Shown in pieces: positions 25,706 through 34,898 of a DNA stretch of 64,000 nt; position 1 is the first letter of the stretch; each line of letters opens with the position of its first letter. The position numbers were made by a program, and so were the translations under genes. Origin of the DNA: Beutenbergia cavernae DSM 12333 (lineage in GTDB: Bacteria; Actinomycetota; Actinomycetes; Actinomycetales; Beutenbergiaceae). The notes beneath the pieces were generated by a model. That model was not told where the DNA came from. It did no database searches and saw only the letters and a program-made list of their open reading frames with translations. The stretch lies in contig NC_012669.1 in assembly GCF_000023105.1 (NCBI RefSeq), positions 62,001 through 126,000 on the forward strand. The letters are read 5' to 3'.

Positions 25706-28700
25706 GTGCGCGCTCCGTCCACCCCCACCTCGTCGCGTGCCCGCCACCAGCGCCGCACGCTGCTCGCAGGGCTCGCGGCGACCGCCGTCGTGCTCTCGTC
25801 CTCCGCCCTCGCCTCCGCCGAACCGGACGACGGCTCCGGGACGAGCGAGCCGCCGGGAGCCGGGCCGGGTGCGGTCTCGGCCGACGGCACCGCCGGTCGG
25901 CACACCGTCACCCTCATCACGGGCGACGTCGTCACCCTGACGAACCTGGCCGACGGCACGCAGACGGTCGACGTCGAGCCGGTGGACCCTGGCGCCGTCG
26001 TCCAGACGTACGTGGCCGACGGCGACATTCACGTGGTCCCGGAGGCTGCCCTCCCGTACCTCGCGGCCGGGGCGCTCGACGACGACCTGTTCGACGTCAC
26101 GCAGCTCGTGGAGTACGGGTTCGACGACGCGTCGGTCGACGCGACGCCGGTGATCGTCGAGTACACCGAGGCGCGCGGGTTCAGCGCCGCACCTGTGACC
26201 GGGCTCGACCTCGAGCTGGCGCTGTCGAGCATCGGCGGCGCGGCGGGCGGCGCGGACCGCGACGCCGCCGAGCAGGCGTGGGCGGAGCTGACCTCCGGCC
26301 CGCAGGCGTTCGGTGCGGGCGCCGCGACGTTCGCCGGTGGCATCGAGGCGATCCACCTCGACGCCCCGGTCGAGGCGTACCTCGACACGAGCGTCGGGTA
26401 CATCCACGCACCGGAGGCGTGGGCCGCCGGGTTCGATGGCTCGGGCGTCCGGGTGGCGGTGCTGGACAGCGGCGTCGACGCCGGTCACCCGGACCTCGCC
26501 GACGTGGTCGTGGAGACGCAGAGCTTCGTGCCGGGGGAGGGCGTCGAGGACGTCAACGGCCACGGCACGCACGTCGCGTCGACGGTGGCCGGCTCGGGCG
26601 CCGCGTCCGACGGCGCGTACCGCGGCGTCGCACCGGGTGCCGACCTCCTGGTCGGCAAGGTGCTGTCCGACGTCGGCGAGGGCCTGAGCTCGTGGATCAT
26701 CGCCGGGATGGAGTGGGGCGCGGCGAACGCCGACGTCGTCTCCATGAGCCTCGGCAGCCGCGAGGCGTCCGACGGCACGGACATCATGTCCGAGGCGCTC
26801 AACACGATCACCGCCGAGACGGGCACGCTGTTCGTCGTCGCCGCCGGGAACAACGGCGCCCCGGGCACGATCGGGTCGCCGGCCGCGGCATCGGGTGCGC
26901 TCACGATCGGCTCGATCGACGACCTCACGGGCGACCTCTCCTGGTTCACGAGCCAGGGGCCGCTCTCCGGCTCCGGCGCGCTCAAGCCGGACGTCAGCGC
27001 ACCCGGGTCGCAGATCACCGCCGCCCGCTCGCAGTACTCCCCGGGCGAGGGCGCGTACACGACGATGGACGGCACCTCGATGGCGACGCCGCACGTCTCC
27101 GGTGCTGCCGCCATCGCGCTCCAGGCCGACCCGACGCTGACGGGCGCGCAGCTCAAGGACCTCCTCGTCAGCTCGGCGACCGACCTCGGGTTCACGGCGT
27201 ACCAGGCCGGCAGCGGTGTCGTCGACGCGCTCGCCGTCGTCAAACGTGACGTCTTCGCGACCGGCAGCGCCGACTTCGGGATGCTGCCCTGGGGCGAGTC
27301 CTCCGGGCCGCTCGAGCGCGAGGTGACGTTCACGAACCGGTCCGACGCCGACGTGACGCTCGACCTCGCACTGACCGTCGCCGTCGAGACCCCGGGCGAC
27401 GGCGACGGCGGGGGCGGCATCGAACCCGGCGCGCTCGCCGCCGAGGACGCTGTCGTGCTGCCGCAGAACCAGGTGACGGTGCCGGCGAACGGGACGGCGT
27501 CCGTCACGCTCAGCGGCGACCACAGCGCGATCGAGCCGGGGCAGCAGCTGTCCGGCACGCTCGTCGCCTCCGTGGCCGGCGAACCGGTGACGCGCACCTC
27601 GATCGGCATGATCACCGAGGCGGAGCGCTACGACCTCACGCTGCGCGCCACCGGGATCGACGGCCAGCCGGCCGCGCTGTACGCGATGTTCTTCAACCTC
27701 GACACGCAGAGCGCCGAGAGCATCCCCGTCGACGGCGAGACCACGCTGCGCCTGCCCGCCGGGCGGTACAGCGCCATGGCGTTTCCCGACGTCGAGACGG
27801 CGCCCGGTGTCGACGCCGTCGCCCTGGTCGGCGACCCGGACATCGTGCTCGACGGCGACACGGTGGTGGACCTCGACGTCCGGGCTGCCGACCCGGTGAC
27901 GGTCGACGTCGGGCGCGACGGTCTGGCGTTCGAGAACCGCCGCATGGACTACAGCGTCGAGGGGATGATGGGCTCGGCGATGATCCCGATCCTCGTGGAC
28001 GAGCTGCTGGCGCAGCCGCTGGTCGCGGAGAGCGCCGAGAGCTTCGGGTTCACCACGCGCTGGCGCCTGCGCGAGCCACGCGTCACCCTCACGCTGGACG
28101 GCACGAACCTGGAACCTGTCGAGCAGGTCGCGGCGCCGTACCTCGACGGCGACGTCTCAGGCCCGGCGACCGATCTCGGGACGGGGAGCGCCGACGACGT
28201 CGCGGGCGTCGCGCTGGACGGCGGGATCGCCGTCGTGCGCGGCTCGGCCGAGGTGAGCCCGCCGGAGCGCGCCGTGAACGCGGCGGCCGCCGGGTCGTCG
28301 CTGCTCGTCGTCGTCCAGCCCGAGGACGTGTTCGAGTGGTACGGGGACGAGCTCGGCAACGACGCGCCGCTGCCCGTGGTGGTCGTGAGCGGGGAGCGCG
28401 GCGAGGCGCTGCTCGCGGCGCTCGCGGCCGGTGAGGTGACGCTCGACGCCGTCGGGAAGCCGGTCGCCGACGACGTGTACGACGTCCTGCTCTACACGGA
28501 CGGCGAGATCCCCGAGAACCCGACCAAGATCGCCGACGACCTCGCGCTCATCACCACGACGTACCACGGCACCGAGGACCGGCTCGTGGGGGAGTTCCGG
28601 TACGACTTCGCGCCGGGCGTCGATGTGGGTCAGGGCTTCCCGTTCGCCACCCAGCGGCCGAGCGTGCGGCGCGAGTGGGTCAGCACGACCGACGCGCGGT

Positions 28701-29791
28701 GGTACCAGGACGTGCTCGACGTCGACTCGACGTGGAGCGTGCGGGACGTCGTGCGGTCCTACGCGCCCGGTGAGGAGCTCGAGGCCTCCTGGTTCGCCCC
28801 GATCGTGCGGCCGTTCGTCGGCGCCGGGTACTGGGCGCCGTTCCGCCAGGCCGACGCGGTGCAGATCAACGTGCCGGGCTGGGCCGACGGCGGGAGCGTG
28901 CAGCACACCGGGGCGATGGACACGTGGTCCGGCATGCCCGGCTTCTCCCAGAACGGCCAGCTGTACGTCGACGGCGTTCTCGTGAAGGAGCAGGCGGCCC
29001 AAGGCCTCACTGTGTGGGACCTCCCGGCGGGTGAGTCCCGCTTCCGGTTCGTGAACACGACGACGCACGACGCCTCGGTGATCCCGACGTCCACGTCCAC
29101 CGTGACGGAGTGGGAGTTCGACTCCTCGGCCAGCCAGGAGGAGGCGGTGCTCCCGATGATTCAGGCGTTCTACGACGTCGACGCCGCGATCGACGGGACC
29201 GTCGGCGGCGAGAGGGCGTACGGCGAGCCCGTGCCGCTCGGCCTCGAGCTCGGCCACCTCGCCGGGGCCGCCGGCGCCGCACCGCTCACGTCCGTGGCCG
29301 CGGAGTACTCGACGGACGACGGCGCCACGTGGCAGCCGCTCGAGCTCGCCGAGGCCGGTGCCGGGTCAGGAACGCTCGCGCCGACGGCCGCGTTCGTCGG
29401 CGAGCGGGAGCACGTCCGGGCGTTCGACGCCGCGGTGCCGGTGCCCGACGCCGGCGGTGCGGTGTCGCTGCGGGTCACCGCGGCGGACGAGGCCGGGAAC
29501 GCCTTCAGCCAGGAGATCGCCACGGCGTTCGTGGCCGCACCGGCGCAGGAGGAGCCGGTGGACCCGGGACCCGAGCCGACCGACCCGACCGACCCGGGCG
29601 ACCCGGGCGTGCCCGGGCCCGGCGACGGCGACCCCACCGACGCCGGCCCTGCCCCTGACGGCGACGGCCCGTCTGGCTCCCTGCCGAGCACGGGCGCGAG
29701 CATCGGCCTGCTCGTGCTCATCGCCGCTGCCGCCGTCGCCGGCGGGGTGCTGCTCCGACGCCGGTTCGCGGCGCGCTCGACGCAGGGGTGA
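25706..29791 (+). CDS. Cell-wall-anchored subtilisin-like serine protease (S8) with LPXTG signal
   Basis: 1361 residues from GTG 25706 (GGAAGG about 25694). The signal peptide has RHQRRTLLAGLAATAVVLSS and an ALASA cleavage site. A pro-region of about 180 residues precedes the S8 domain, whose triad is Asp254 (AVLDSGVDAGHPD), His286 (VNGHGTHVAST) and Ser458 (DGTSMATPHVSG). About 800 residues of beta-rich C-terminal domains follow, then a Pro/Asp/Gly-rich wall-spanning linker. The sorting signal is LPSTG (1326-1330), a hydrophobic helix and RRRFAAR. Sortase should link it to peptidoglycan, where it would degrade extracellular proteins. Control by the divergent TrmB/LuxR-type gene is likely. Confidence 0.95.
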   Translation: MRAPSTPTSSRARHQRRTLLAGLAATAVVLSSSALASAEPDDGSGTSEPPGAGPGAVSADGTAGRHTVTLITGDVVTLTNLADGTQTVDVEPVDPGAVVQTYVADGDIHVVPEAALPYLAAGALDDDLFDVTQLVEYGFDDASVDATPVIVEYTEARGFSAAPVTGLDLELALSSIGGAAGGADRDAAEQAWAELTSGPQAFGAGAATFAGGIEAIHLDAPVEAYLDTSVGYIHAPEAWAAGFDGSGVRVAVLDSGVDAGHPDLADVVVETQSFVPGEGVEDVNGHGTHVASTVAGSGAASDGAYRGVAPGADLLVGKVLSDVGEGLSSWIIAGMEWGAANADVVSMSLGSREASDGTDIMSEALNTITAETGTLFVVAAGNNGAPGTIGSPAAASGALTIGSIDDLTGDLSWFTSQGPLSGSGALKPDVSAPGSQITAARSQYSPGEGAYTTMDGTSMATPHVSGAAAIALQADPTLTGAQLKDLLVSSATDLGFTAYQAGSGVVDALAVVKRDVFATGSADFGMLPWGESSGPLEREVTFTNRSDADVTLDLALTVAVETPGDGDGGGGIEPGALAAEDAVVLPQNQVTVPANGTASVTLSGDHSAIEPGQQLSGTLVASVAGEPVTRTSIGMITEAERYDLTLRATGIDGQPAALYAMFFNLDTQSAESIPVDGETTLRLPAGRYSAMAFPDVETAPGVDAVALVGDPDIVLDGDTVVDLDVRAADPVTVDVGRDGLAFENRRMDYSVEGMMGSAMIPILVDELLAQPLVAESAESFGFTTRWRLREPRVTLTLDGTNLEPVEQVAAPYLDGDVSGPATDLGTGSADDVAGVALDGGIAVVRGSAEVSPPERAVNAAAAGSSLLVVVQPEDVFEWYGDELGNDAPLPVVVVSGERGEALLAALAAGEVTLDAVGKPVADDVYDVLLYTDGEIPENPTKIADDLALITTTYHGTEDRLVGEFRYDFAPGVDVGQGFPFATQRPSVRREWVSTTDARWYQDVLDVDSTWSVRDVVRSYAPGEELEASWFAPIVRPFVGAGYWAPFRQADAVQINVPGWADGGSVQHTGAMDTWSGMPGFSQNGQLYVDGVLVKEQAAQGLTVWDLPAGESRFRFVNTTTHDASVIPTSTSTVTEWEFDSSASQEEAVLPMIQAFYDVDAAIDGTVGGERAYGEPVPLGLELGHLAGAAGAAPLTSVAAEYSTDDGATWQPLELAEAGAGSGTLAPTAAFVGEREHVRAFDAAVPVPDAGGAVSLRVTAADEAGNAFSQEIATAFVAAPAQEEPVDPGPEPTDPTDPGDPGVPGPGDGDPTDAGPAPDGDGPSGSLPSTGASIGLLVLIAAAAVAGGVLLRRRFAARSTQG

Positions 29792-29840
29792 GGGCGGCGG
29801 GTGCGCGGGGTTGCCCCGGCCGCGCCCGTCACGCCTCGAC

Positions 29841-29873
29841 CCGCCGCGCCCGGACCCTCCCCGGGCGCGGCGG
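29841..29873 (+). terminator. Terminator of the subtilase gene
   Basis: A perfect 12-bp G+C inverted repeat CCGCCGCGCCCG (29841-29852) / CGGGCGCGGCGG (29862-29873) with a nine-base loop, 50 bases after the stop codon. No T-run. Very stable; a likely transcription terminator. Confidence 0.75.
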
Positions 29874-29924
29874 CCGCCGTTCGGGGTGTGCCGCTCTGAT
29901 CGGCCCCAGGTCCGTCCGGTCCCA

Positions 29925-29981
29925 CCGACCGTGTGATGAGGGTCCCGAACGGCGTGCCCGGGACCCTCGTCACACGGTCGG
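29925..29981. repeat. Long palindrome between subtilase and glycosylase genes
   Basis: 23-bp arms (29925-29947 and 29959-29981) match 22 of 23, with an 11-base loop. The left arm begins CCGACCGTGTGATGAGGGTC. It lies 52 bases after the first terminator and just before the DNA glycosylase start, so it may be a second terminator or a structured leader that isolates the next gene. Confidence 0.7.
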
Positions 29982-30006
29982 AGCGGTGTCGGCCTACCGT
30001 GGAGGT

Positions 30007-31005
30007 GTGGCCACGCTCCCGATCGTCGACGACGGCGTCCCGCAGGACCTGGGATCCCCGCGCGAGCGCGGCGCGGCTCCCGCCGCCTCGACGACGTACG
30101 ACCCCCGCGGCCCGCTCGACCTCGGCGCGACGCTCGCCCCGCTGCGCCACGGCCCGTACGACCCGACGGTGGCCCTCGGTCCGCGCGGCGGCTGGGTCGC
30201 GCTGCGCACACCCCACGGAACAGCCACGCTGCGGATCGAGGCGCGCGACGCCGTCGTCCACGCCGACGCATGGGGCGCCGGCGCCGAGTGGGCGGTCGCC
30301 TCCGTGCCCGAGCTGTGCGGGGCCGGCGACGACGTCTCCGACTTCGACGCCGCCGCGCACCCCGCCGTCCGCGAGGCACGACGGCGGCAGCCCGGACTGC
30401 GCCTCACCCGCACGTCCCGCGTGCTCGATGCGCTCGCCCCGGCCGTGCTCGAGCAGCTCATCCACAGCTCCGAGGCGCACCGCGCCTGGCGGACGCTCGT
30501 CCGGAAGCACGGTGTGCCAGCGCCCGGCAGCGGTCCGGACGGTCCGGCGCCCGGCGGGCTCATGGTGGCGCCCGACGCCGACGGCTGGCGCAGGGTGCCC
30601 GTCTGGGACTGGCGTCGGGCCGGCATCAGCGAGACGCGCGGAGCGATGATCGCCCGGGCGGCCGCCGTCGCGCCGGCGCTGGAGCGCACCCTGGCGCTCG
30701 GCCGCGGCGGGCCGGAGGCGTCGCGCCGCCTGCGCTCCCTCCCGGGCGTCGGCGCCTGGACGGCCGCCGAGACCCTGCAGCGCGCTCACGGCGATCCGGA
30801 CGCGCCGAGCTTCGGCGACCTCCACGTGCCGGCCGCGGTCGGCTGGGCTCTGACGGGTTCCGCCGTCGACGACGCCGGCATGGCCGAGCTCCTCGTGCCG
30901 TGGGCGGGACACCGGCAGCGCGTGGTCCGCCTGCTCCTGCGCGCGTACGGGTTCCCGCCCCGGCGCGCGCCCCGGGCGGCGGTCCCGCGCCACCGCCGCT
31001 GGTAG
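30007..31005 (+). CDS. DNA-3-methyladenine glycosylase II family (HhH-GPD) protein
   Basis: About 332 residues. The helix-hairpin-helix reads LRSLPGVGAWTAAETLQRAH, and the catalytic aspartate lies in the following SFGDLHVPAAVGWAL, matching the HhH-GPD superfamily of AlkA-like base-excision enzymes that remove alkylated bases. The N-terminal domain (PRGPLDLGATLAPLRHGPYD) resembles the AlkA N-terminal fold. Start uncertain: GTG 30007 follows GGAGG too closely, while GTG 29986 would begin just after the palindrome and suggests a short-leader transcript. Confidence 0.88.
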   Translation: MATLPIVDDGVPQDLGSPRERGAAPAASTTYDPRGPLDLGATLAPLRHGPYDPTVALGPRGGWVALRTPHGTATLRIEARDAVVHADAWGAGAEWAVASVPELCGAGDDVSDFDAAAHPAVREARRRQPGLRLTRTSRVLDALAPAVLEQLIHSSEAHRAWRTLVRKHGVPAPGSGPDGPAPGGLMVAPDADGWRRVPVWDWRRAGISETRGAMIARAAAVAPALERTLALGRGGPEASRRLRSLPGVGAWTAAETLQRAHGDPDAPSFGDLHVPAAVGWALTGSAVDDAGMAELLVPWAGHRQRVVRLLLRAYGFPPRRAPRAAVPRHRRW

Positions 31006-31024
31006 TTCACCCACGGCGGGTGAA
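31006..31024 (+). terminator. Short hairpin after the glycosylase gene
   Basis: TTCACCC (31006-31012) and GGGTGAA (31018-31024), loop five bases, immediately after the stop codon. It may terminate the glycosylase transcript; small, so only moderate confidence. Confidence 0.5.
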
Positions 31025-31073
31025 ATGCCGGCCAGGCGATGCCGGGAGCGCGCTCCTCTGCGAGCATGCGGAC

Positions 31074-31916
31074 ATGAGCCCGATCGGCTGGCAGGAACGC
31101 GAGGTCACGGTCGGTGAGCGTCCGGTCTTCGTGCGGCTCGGCCCGGAGGTCCCCGGCACCGTCCCGATCGTCCACGTGCACGGTTTCGGGGTCTCGGGGG
31201 TCTCGCTGATGCCGACGGCGGAGCTCCTCGCCGACCGCTGGACCACGTTCGTGCCGGACCTGCCGGGGCACGGGCGCAGCGTCGGATGGGGTCCCGGGCT
31301 CGACATCCCGGCCATCGCGCACGGCCTGCTGGGGCTGCTCGACGAGCTGGAGCTCGAGCGCGTCGTGCTGCTGGGCAACTCCATGGGCAGTCCCGTCATC
31401 CTCGAGGTCGCGCACGAGGCGAGGGACCGCGTCGCGGGAGCGGTTCTCGTGTCACCCGCGGGCGGCGTGCACAACCAGCCCTTGGCGCGCGCCCTGCGGC
31501 AGCTCGGTCGCGACGCCGTCCGCGAGAACCCACGCATGGCGACCATCGTGGTGCCCGACTACGTGCGCTTCGGCCTCCCGTCGACGTTCCGGCTCTTCCG
31601 CGAGCTGACGCGCTTCCCGTCGCTCGAGCGGCTTCTTCGCACGCCGGTGCCCACACTCGCGGTGATCGGCACGCGGGACCCGCTGATGCCCCCGCCCTGG
31701 CGCGTGCGCGAGGTGGGTCGTCTGGCGCCGGACCACGTCACGGTCGTGGTCATCGAGGGTGCTGCCCACGTCGTGAACTTCTCCCACCCGGCGGAGCTGG
31801 CCCACGTCGTCGCGAGCTGGCTCGACGGCGTGGAGATCGTCGACGATCCCGAGGCCCCAGGGGTGTCCCGCGTGCTGCGGCTGCCCCGTGGCGGACGGGA
31901 TCCGGCGGTGCGGTAG
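31074..31916 (+). CDS. Alpha/beta hydrolase
   Basis: 280 residues. The oxyanion-hole HVHGFG (about 35-40), nucleophile elbow GNSMGSP (Ser near residue 103), catalytic acid region AVIGTRDPLMP (near 205) and final histidine in IEGAAHVVNFSHP (near 235) are all present, as in hydrolases of the MhpC/BphD type. The cap region (YVRFGLPSTFRLFRELTRFP) is helical. No substrate can be assigned. ATG 31074. It is convergent with an acetyltransferase gene with 11 bases between the stops. Confidence 0.92.
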   Translation: MSPIGWQEREVTVGERPVFVRLGPEVPGTVPIVHVHGFGVSGVSLMPTAELLADRWTTFVPDLPGHGRSVGWGPGLDIPAIAHGLLGLLDELELERVVLLGNSMGSPVILEVAHEARDRVAGAVLVSPAGGVHNQPLARALRQLGRDAVRENPRMATIVVPDYVRFGLPSTFRLFRELTRFPSLERLLRTPVPTLAVIGTRDPLMPPPWRVREVGRLAPDHVTVVVIEGAAHVVNFSHPAELAHVVASWLDGVEIVDDPEAPGVSRVLRLPRGGRDPAVR

Positions 31917-31927
31917 CGCCGGAGGCG

Positions 31928-32485
31928 TCAGCCCGACAGGGCCGGCACCGGCGGCGTGAACGAGAGCTTCTCGAGCGCCGGCGGGACGTCGGTGCGCAGT
32001 CGCGCGTGCGTCTCGACGTCGAACCGCTCGTCGCCGTACCGCAGCTTCGCCCGCTCGACGCCCTCCGGCACGAAGCCGGCCGCCGTCGCGACCCGGCACG
32101 ACGCGGGGTTGTTCAGGCGGTGCCCGAGCTCGAGCCGGTACAGGTCGAGATCGCGGAACGCCCAGCGGGCGACGGTGGCCGCCGCGGGGGCCGCGAGCCC
32201 TCGCCCACGCGCCGCCGCCGACAGCCAGTACGACACCCAGGCCGTGTCGTGCCGGCGGTCGATGTGCGTGAGGCCGACGTTCCCGACGACGACGCCGTCG
32301 CTCACGATCGCATGGTGCGTCGCCGTCGTGCTCAGCCCGAGATGCCCGGCGATGAACTCCGAGCACGCCTCGTCGGTCGACAGGTCGACGGCGCCGAGCT
32401 GCGTCGCGAGATCCGGGCTCGTCGCACGGGCGCGTCTCAGGTGCGGGGCGTCCTCGGGGCGCCAGGGTCGGAGCTCGACGGGCAT
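31928..32485 (-). CDS. GNAT family N-acetyltransferase (RimJ/RimL type)
   Basis: 185 residues from ATG 32485 (AAGGA eight bases upstream). Starts with the RimL-like MPVELRPWRPEDAPHLRRA. The acetyl-CoA loop is near 105-120 (AARGRGLAAPAAATVARW), followed by RLELGHRLNNPASCRVATAA and the GFVPEGVERAK turn, which are diagnostic of RimJ/RimL-type N-acetyltransferases. Such enzymes acetylate protein N-termini or small amines; the substrate is unknown. The last 25 residues are a low-similarity extension. Confidence 0.92.
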   Translation of the reverse strand: MPVELRPWRPEDAPHLRRARATSPDLATQLGAVDLSTDEACSEFIAGHLGLSTTATHHAIVSDGVVVGNVGLTHIDRRHDTAWVSYWLSAAARGRGLAAPAAATVARWAFRDLDLYRLELGHRLNNPASCRVATAAGFVPEGVERAKLRYGDERFDVETHARLRTDVPPALEKLSFTPPVPALSG

Positions 32486-32887
32486 CACGGCATCCTTCCA
32501 CCCCGGGCGACGCGCCGGGTCGCGAAAGGCCTCGGCGGAACGTGCGCGAACCGTCCGTCGGGCGATCACGGGAACTCCGTCGAACGAGCGCCATCGGCGG
32601 ATACGGTGCCGCGGCATGACGCCGTCGTCAATGATGCGGAACCCGCGATGACCAGCGCTCCGATCGACTGGGATGCGCCGCCCGCGCCCCACCCACCCCG
32701 CCGCGGCCTCCCTGGCCGACGCCGCGAACGGTCGCCGTCGCCTTCCGTGTGACGACCGTGACGGCCCCGTGACGTGCACTGGGAGCGCGACGGGTGGGTC
32801 CATCGCTCCTCGATCTTCCGCTGAGCACTCCGCTGCGCGTCCGCAAAGCCCGTGACCGGCGTCGGCCCTGCTGCGAGCATCTGGAGC
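32486..32887. other. Intergenic region without recognisable gene
   Basis: About 400 bases between the divergent acetyltransferase and methyltransferase genes. I see no coding frame with family similarity, no strong palindrome and no RNA-like structure. It should contain both promoters; none is clear enough to place. Confidence 0.5.
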
Positions 32888-33649
32888 ATGGACCGCACGT
32901 TCGACGAGCTCGTCGCCGAGGCCGCCTCCGAGCCGGTCGAGGGCTGGGACTTCTCATGGCTGGACGGCCGCGCCACGGAGGAGCGCCCCTCGTGGGGATA
33001 CGCGCGCCTCCTGGGCGAGCGGATGGCCCGCGCGAGCGCCACGCTCGACATCCAGACCGGAGGCGGCGAGGTCCTCGCCGGCGTCCTGACCAAACCGCCC
33101 CTGGCGGTCGCCACTGAGGGCTGGCCGCCCAACGTGGCCAAGGCCACGGCGCTGCTGCACCCGCTCGGCGTCGTCGTCGTGGCGGACGACGACGACGACC
33201 CACCCCTCCCGTTCGCGGACGCCGCGTTCGATCTGGTCACGAGCCGCCACCCGGTGCGCGCGCACTGGACGGAGATCTCGCGCGTCCTCGCTCCCGGCGG
33301 TACGTACCTGTCGCAGGAGGTCGGGCCGTCGAGCGTGTTCGAGCTGAGCGAGTTCTTCCTAGGCCCGCAGCCGCAGGAGGCGCACCTCTCGCGCCATCCC
33401 GACCACGCGGTGGCGGCGGCGACGGCGGCCGGACTCGACGTCGTCGACGTGCGCCTCGAGCGGCTGCGGATGGAGTTCCGCGACGTCGGTGCCGTCGTCT
33501 ACTTCCTGCGCAAGGTCATCTGGATCGTGCCCGGGTTCACCGTCGGGGCTCACCGCGACCGCCTGCGCGAGCTGCACGACCTCATCCAGACGAACGGCCC
33601 GTTCGTCGCGCACTCGTCCCGGTTCCTCATCGAGGCCCGCAAGCCCTGA
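32888..33649 (+). CDS. SAM-dependent methyltransferase (class I)
   Basis: 253 residues. The SAM-binding motif I is weakened: instead of a glycine-rich loop it reads TLDIQTGGGEVLAGVL (about 50-65), as in the actinobacterial group of methyltransferase-domain proteins with this type of start. Motif post-I/IV is PFADAAFDLVTSRHPV (near 112) followed by SRVLAPGGTYLSQEVG. The last third (VVYFLRKVIWIVPGFTV; FVAHSSRFLIEARKP) is typical of this group. Substrate unknown. ATG 32888. Confidence 0.85.
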   Translation: MDRTFDELVAEAASEPVEGWDFSWLDGRATEERPSWGYARLLGERMARASATLDIQTGGGEVLAGVLTKPPLAVATEGWPPNVAKATALLHPLGVVVVADDDDDPPLPFADAAFDLVTSRHPVRAHWTEISRVLAPGGTYLSQEVGPSSVFELSEFFLGPQPQEAHLSRHPDHAVAAATAAGLDVVDVRLERLRMEFRDVGAVVYFLRKVIWIVPGFTVGAHRDRLRELHDLIQTNGPFVAHSSRFLIEARKP

Positions 33650-33653
33650 CGGC

Positions 33654-33713
33654 GCAGAGATCCTCTCGCGGTGACGCAGAGATCCTCTCGCGGTGACGCA
33701 GAGATCCTCTCGT
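33654..33713. repeat. 22-bp tandem repeat, 2.7 copies
   Basis: Units at 33654-33675 and 33676-33697 are identical and 33698-33713 is a partial third copy. Each unit contains GAGATCCTCTC, a short hairpin (GAGA-TCC-TCTC). It occupies most of the gap between the convergent methyltransferase and ASCH genes, where other gene pairs in this window have a long palindrome, so it may act as terminator. Confidence 0.85.
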
Positions 33714-33720
33714 GAAGGGG

Positions 33721-34236
33721 TCAGGCGAGGTCGGGGTCCGCGTGCTCCGGTGGCCAGACGACGCGGAAACGCTCGAAGACGACCTCGTCGTCGCCGGTGA
33801 GCACGGCGCCTCGCGCCGCGCACGTCCGCGTCCAGTACGCGCTGTGCTCCTCGAGCCAGATCTCGCGGGTGCCGTCGCCCTCGTCGACGGCGAAGTCCTC
33901 GTCGACCGAGTCCATCGTGCCGATCCGCAGCTCCACGGACCGCAGGATCACCCGCGGCGTCCCGGCGCCGTCGCACGCGATCCAGTGCGAGCCGATGCGC
34001 GGGAGGTCGTCACCACGGGCGCCGAACTCGGCGACGAGCTCGGACGTGGCCCGCTTCCCGCCGCCGAGCACCCAGCTCAGGAGCTCGTCCGCGAGCGCTG
34101 CCGAGTCGCCGAACCGCTCGACCGTGTACTCCGGGCAGGCGGCGACGGCGGCTGGTCGGGCCTCCGCGTACGCCTGCCACATGCGCGTCGCCGTCGCGAC
34201 GTCGAGAGCGGCGGCGGGCGTGCGATCCGTGCCCAC
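33721..34236 (-). CDS. ASCH domain protein
   Basis: 171 residues. The ASCH signature is clear: WVLGGGKRATSELVAEF (about 55-71), GSHWIACDGAGTPRVILRSV, then DSVDEDFAVDEGDGTREIWL and EEHSAYWTRT. ASCH domains have a PUA-like beta-barrel and bind RNA or modified nucleosides; related proteins act as amidohydrolases on N4-acetylcytidine. The length matches the stand-alone family. It is encoded four bases downstream of the YceI gene on the same strand and probably shares its mRNA. Confidence 0.88.
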   Translation of the reverse strand: MGTDRTPAAALDVATATRMWQAYAEARPAAVAACPEYTVERFGDSAALADELLSWVLGGGKRATSELVAEFGARGDDLPRIGSHWIACDGAGTPRVILRSVELRIGTMDSVDEDFAVDEGDGTREIWLEEHSAYWTRTCAARGAVLTGDDEVVFERFRVVWPPEHADPDLA

Positions 34237-34240
34237 GGTC

Positions 34241-34795
34241 CTACTCGGCGCGCTTGATCGCGGAGATCTCGAACTCGAGAGTGATGCGCTCGGAGACCAG
34301 GAGGCCTCCGGCGTCGAGCGGCATGTTCCACTCGAGCCCGAAGTCGCGGCGGTTGATCCGCCGAGAGCCTTCCAGCCCGGCGCGCAGCGACCCCGTGGCG
34401 TCCTGCTGCACCCCGATCAGCGTGATCGGGAGCATGACCTGGCGCGTCACGTCGCGGATCGTCAGGTCGCCGGACACGGCGAAGTCCTGGTCCTCGATCT
34501 GGTCGATGTTCGTCGACACGAACGTGATCTCGGGCCACTTCTCGACGTCGAAGAAGTCGGGGCTGCGCAGGTGGTCGTCACGTTGGCTGTTGCGCGTGTC
34601 GACGCTCGCTGCGCCGAGCGTCACGTTCACGGAGGACTGGCTCAGGTCCTCCAGGTCCGCGTGGATGAAGCCCGTGACGTCGTTGAACGCGCCACGGACC
34701 GTGGTCACCATCGCGTGCTTCGCCGAGAACCCGATCCGCGTGTGCGCGGGATCGAAGTCCCAGTCGCCCAGCAGGCTCGCCGATGACTCGTCCAT
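34241..34795 (-). CDS. YceI family lipid-binding protein
   Basis: 184 residues. The lipocalin-like YceI barrel is recognised by WDFDPAHTRIGFSAKHAMVT at the start, VRGAFNDVTGFIHADLEDLS, HLRSPDFFDVEKWPEITFVS, and LTIRDVTRQVMLPITL. Family members bind long isoprenoid chains such as octaprenyl-type lipids. There is no signal peptide, in contrast to the Gram-negative periplasmic forms; cytoplasmic versions are common in actinobacteria. ATG 34795 is chosen for the GAGGAG just upstream; the GTG at 34831 would add an unrelated 12 residues. Confidence 0.92.
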   Translation of the reverse strand: MDESSASLLGDWDFDPAHTRIGFSAKHAMVTTVRGAFNDVTGFIHADLEDLSQSSVNVTLGAASVDTRNSQRDDHLRSPDFFDVEKWPEITFVSTNIDQIEDQDFAVSGDLTIRDVTRQVMLPITLIGVQQDATGSLRAGLEGSRRINRRDFGLEWNMPLDAGGLLVSERITLEFEISAIKRAE

Positions 34796-34898
34796 GGTCT
34801 CCTCGCACGTCCGGTAGTCGTGGGCCGGCACAGTCTGACAGGTTTCCGCGGCTCAGGGTCGCACGCGGCCGTGCCACGTCCCGCGCGTCTCGGCCATG

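Noticed and set aside
33654-33713. Possible small CRISPR array
   Set aside because: The 22-bp units are directly adjacent without unique spacers, and no cas genes are present in the window.
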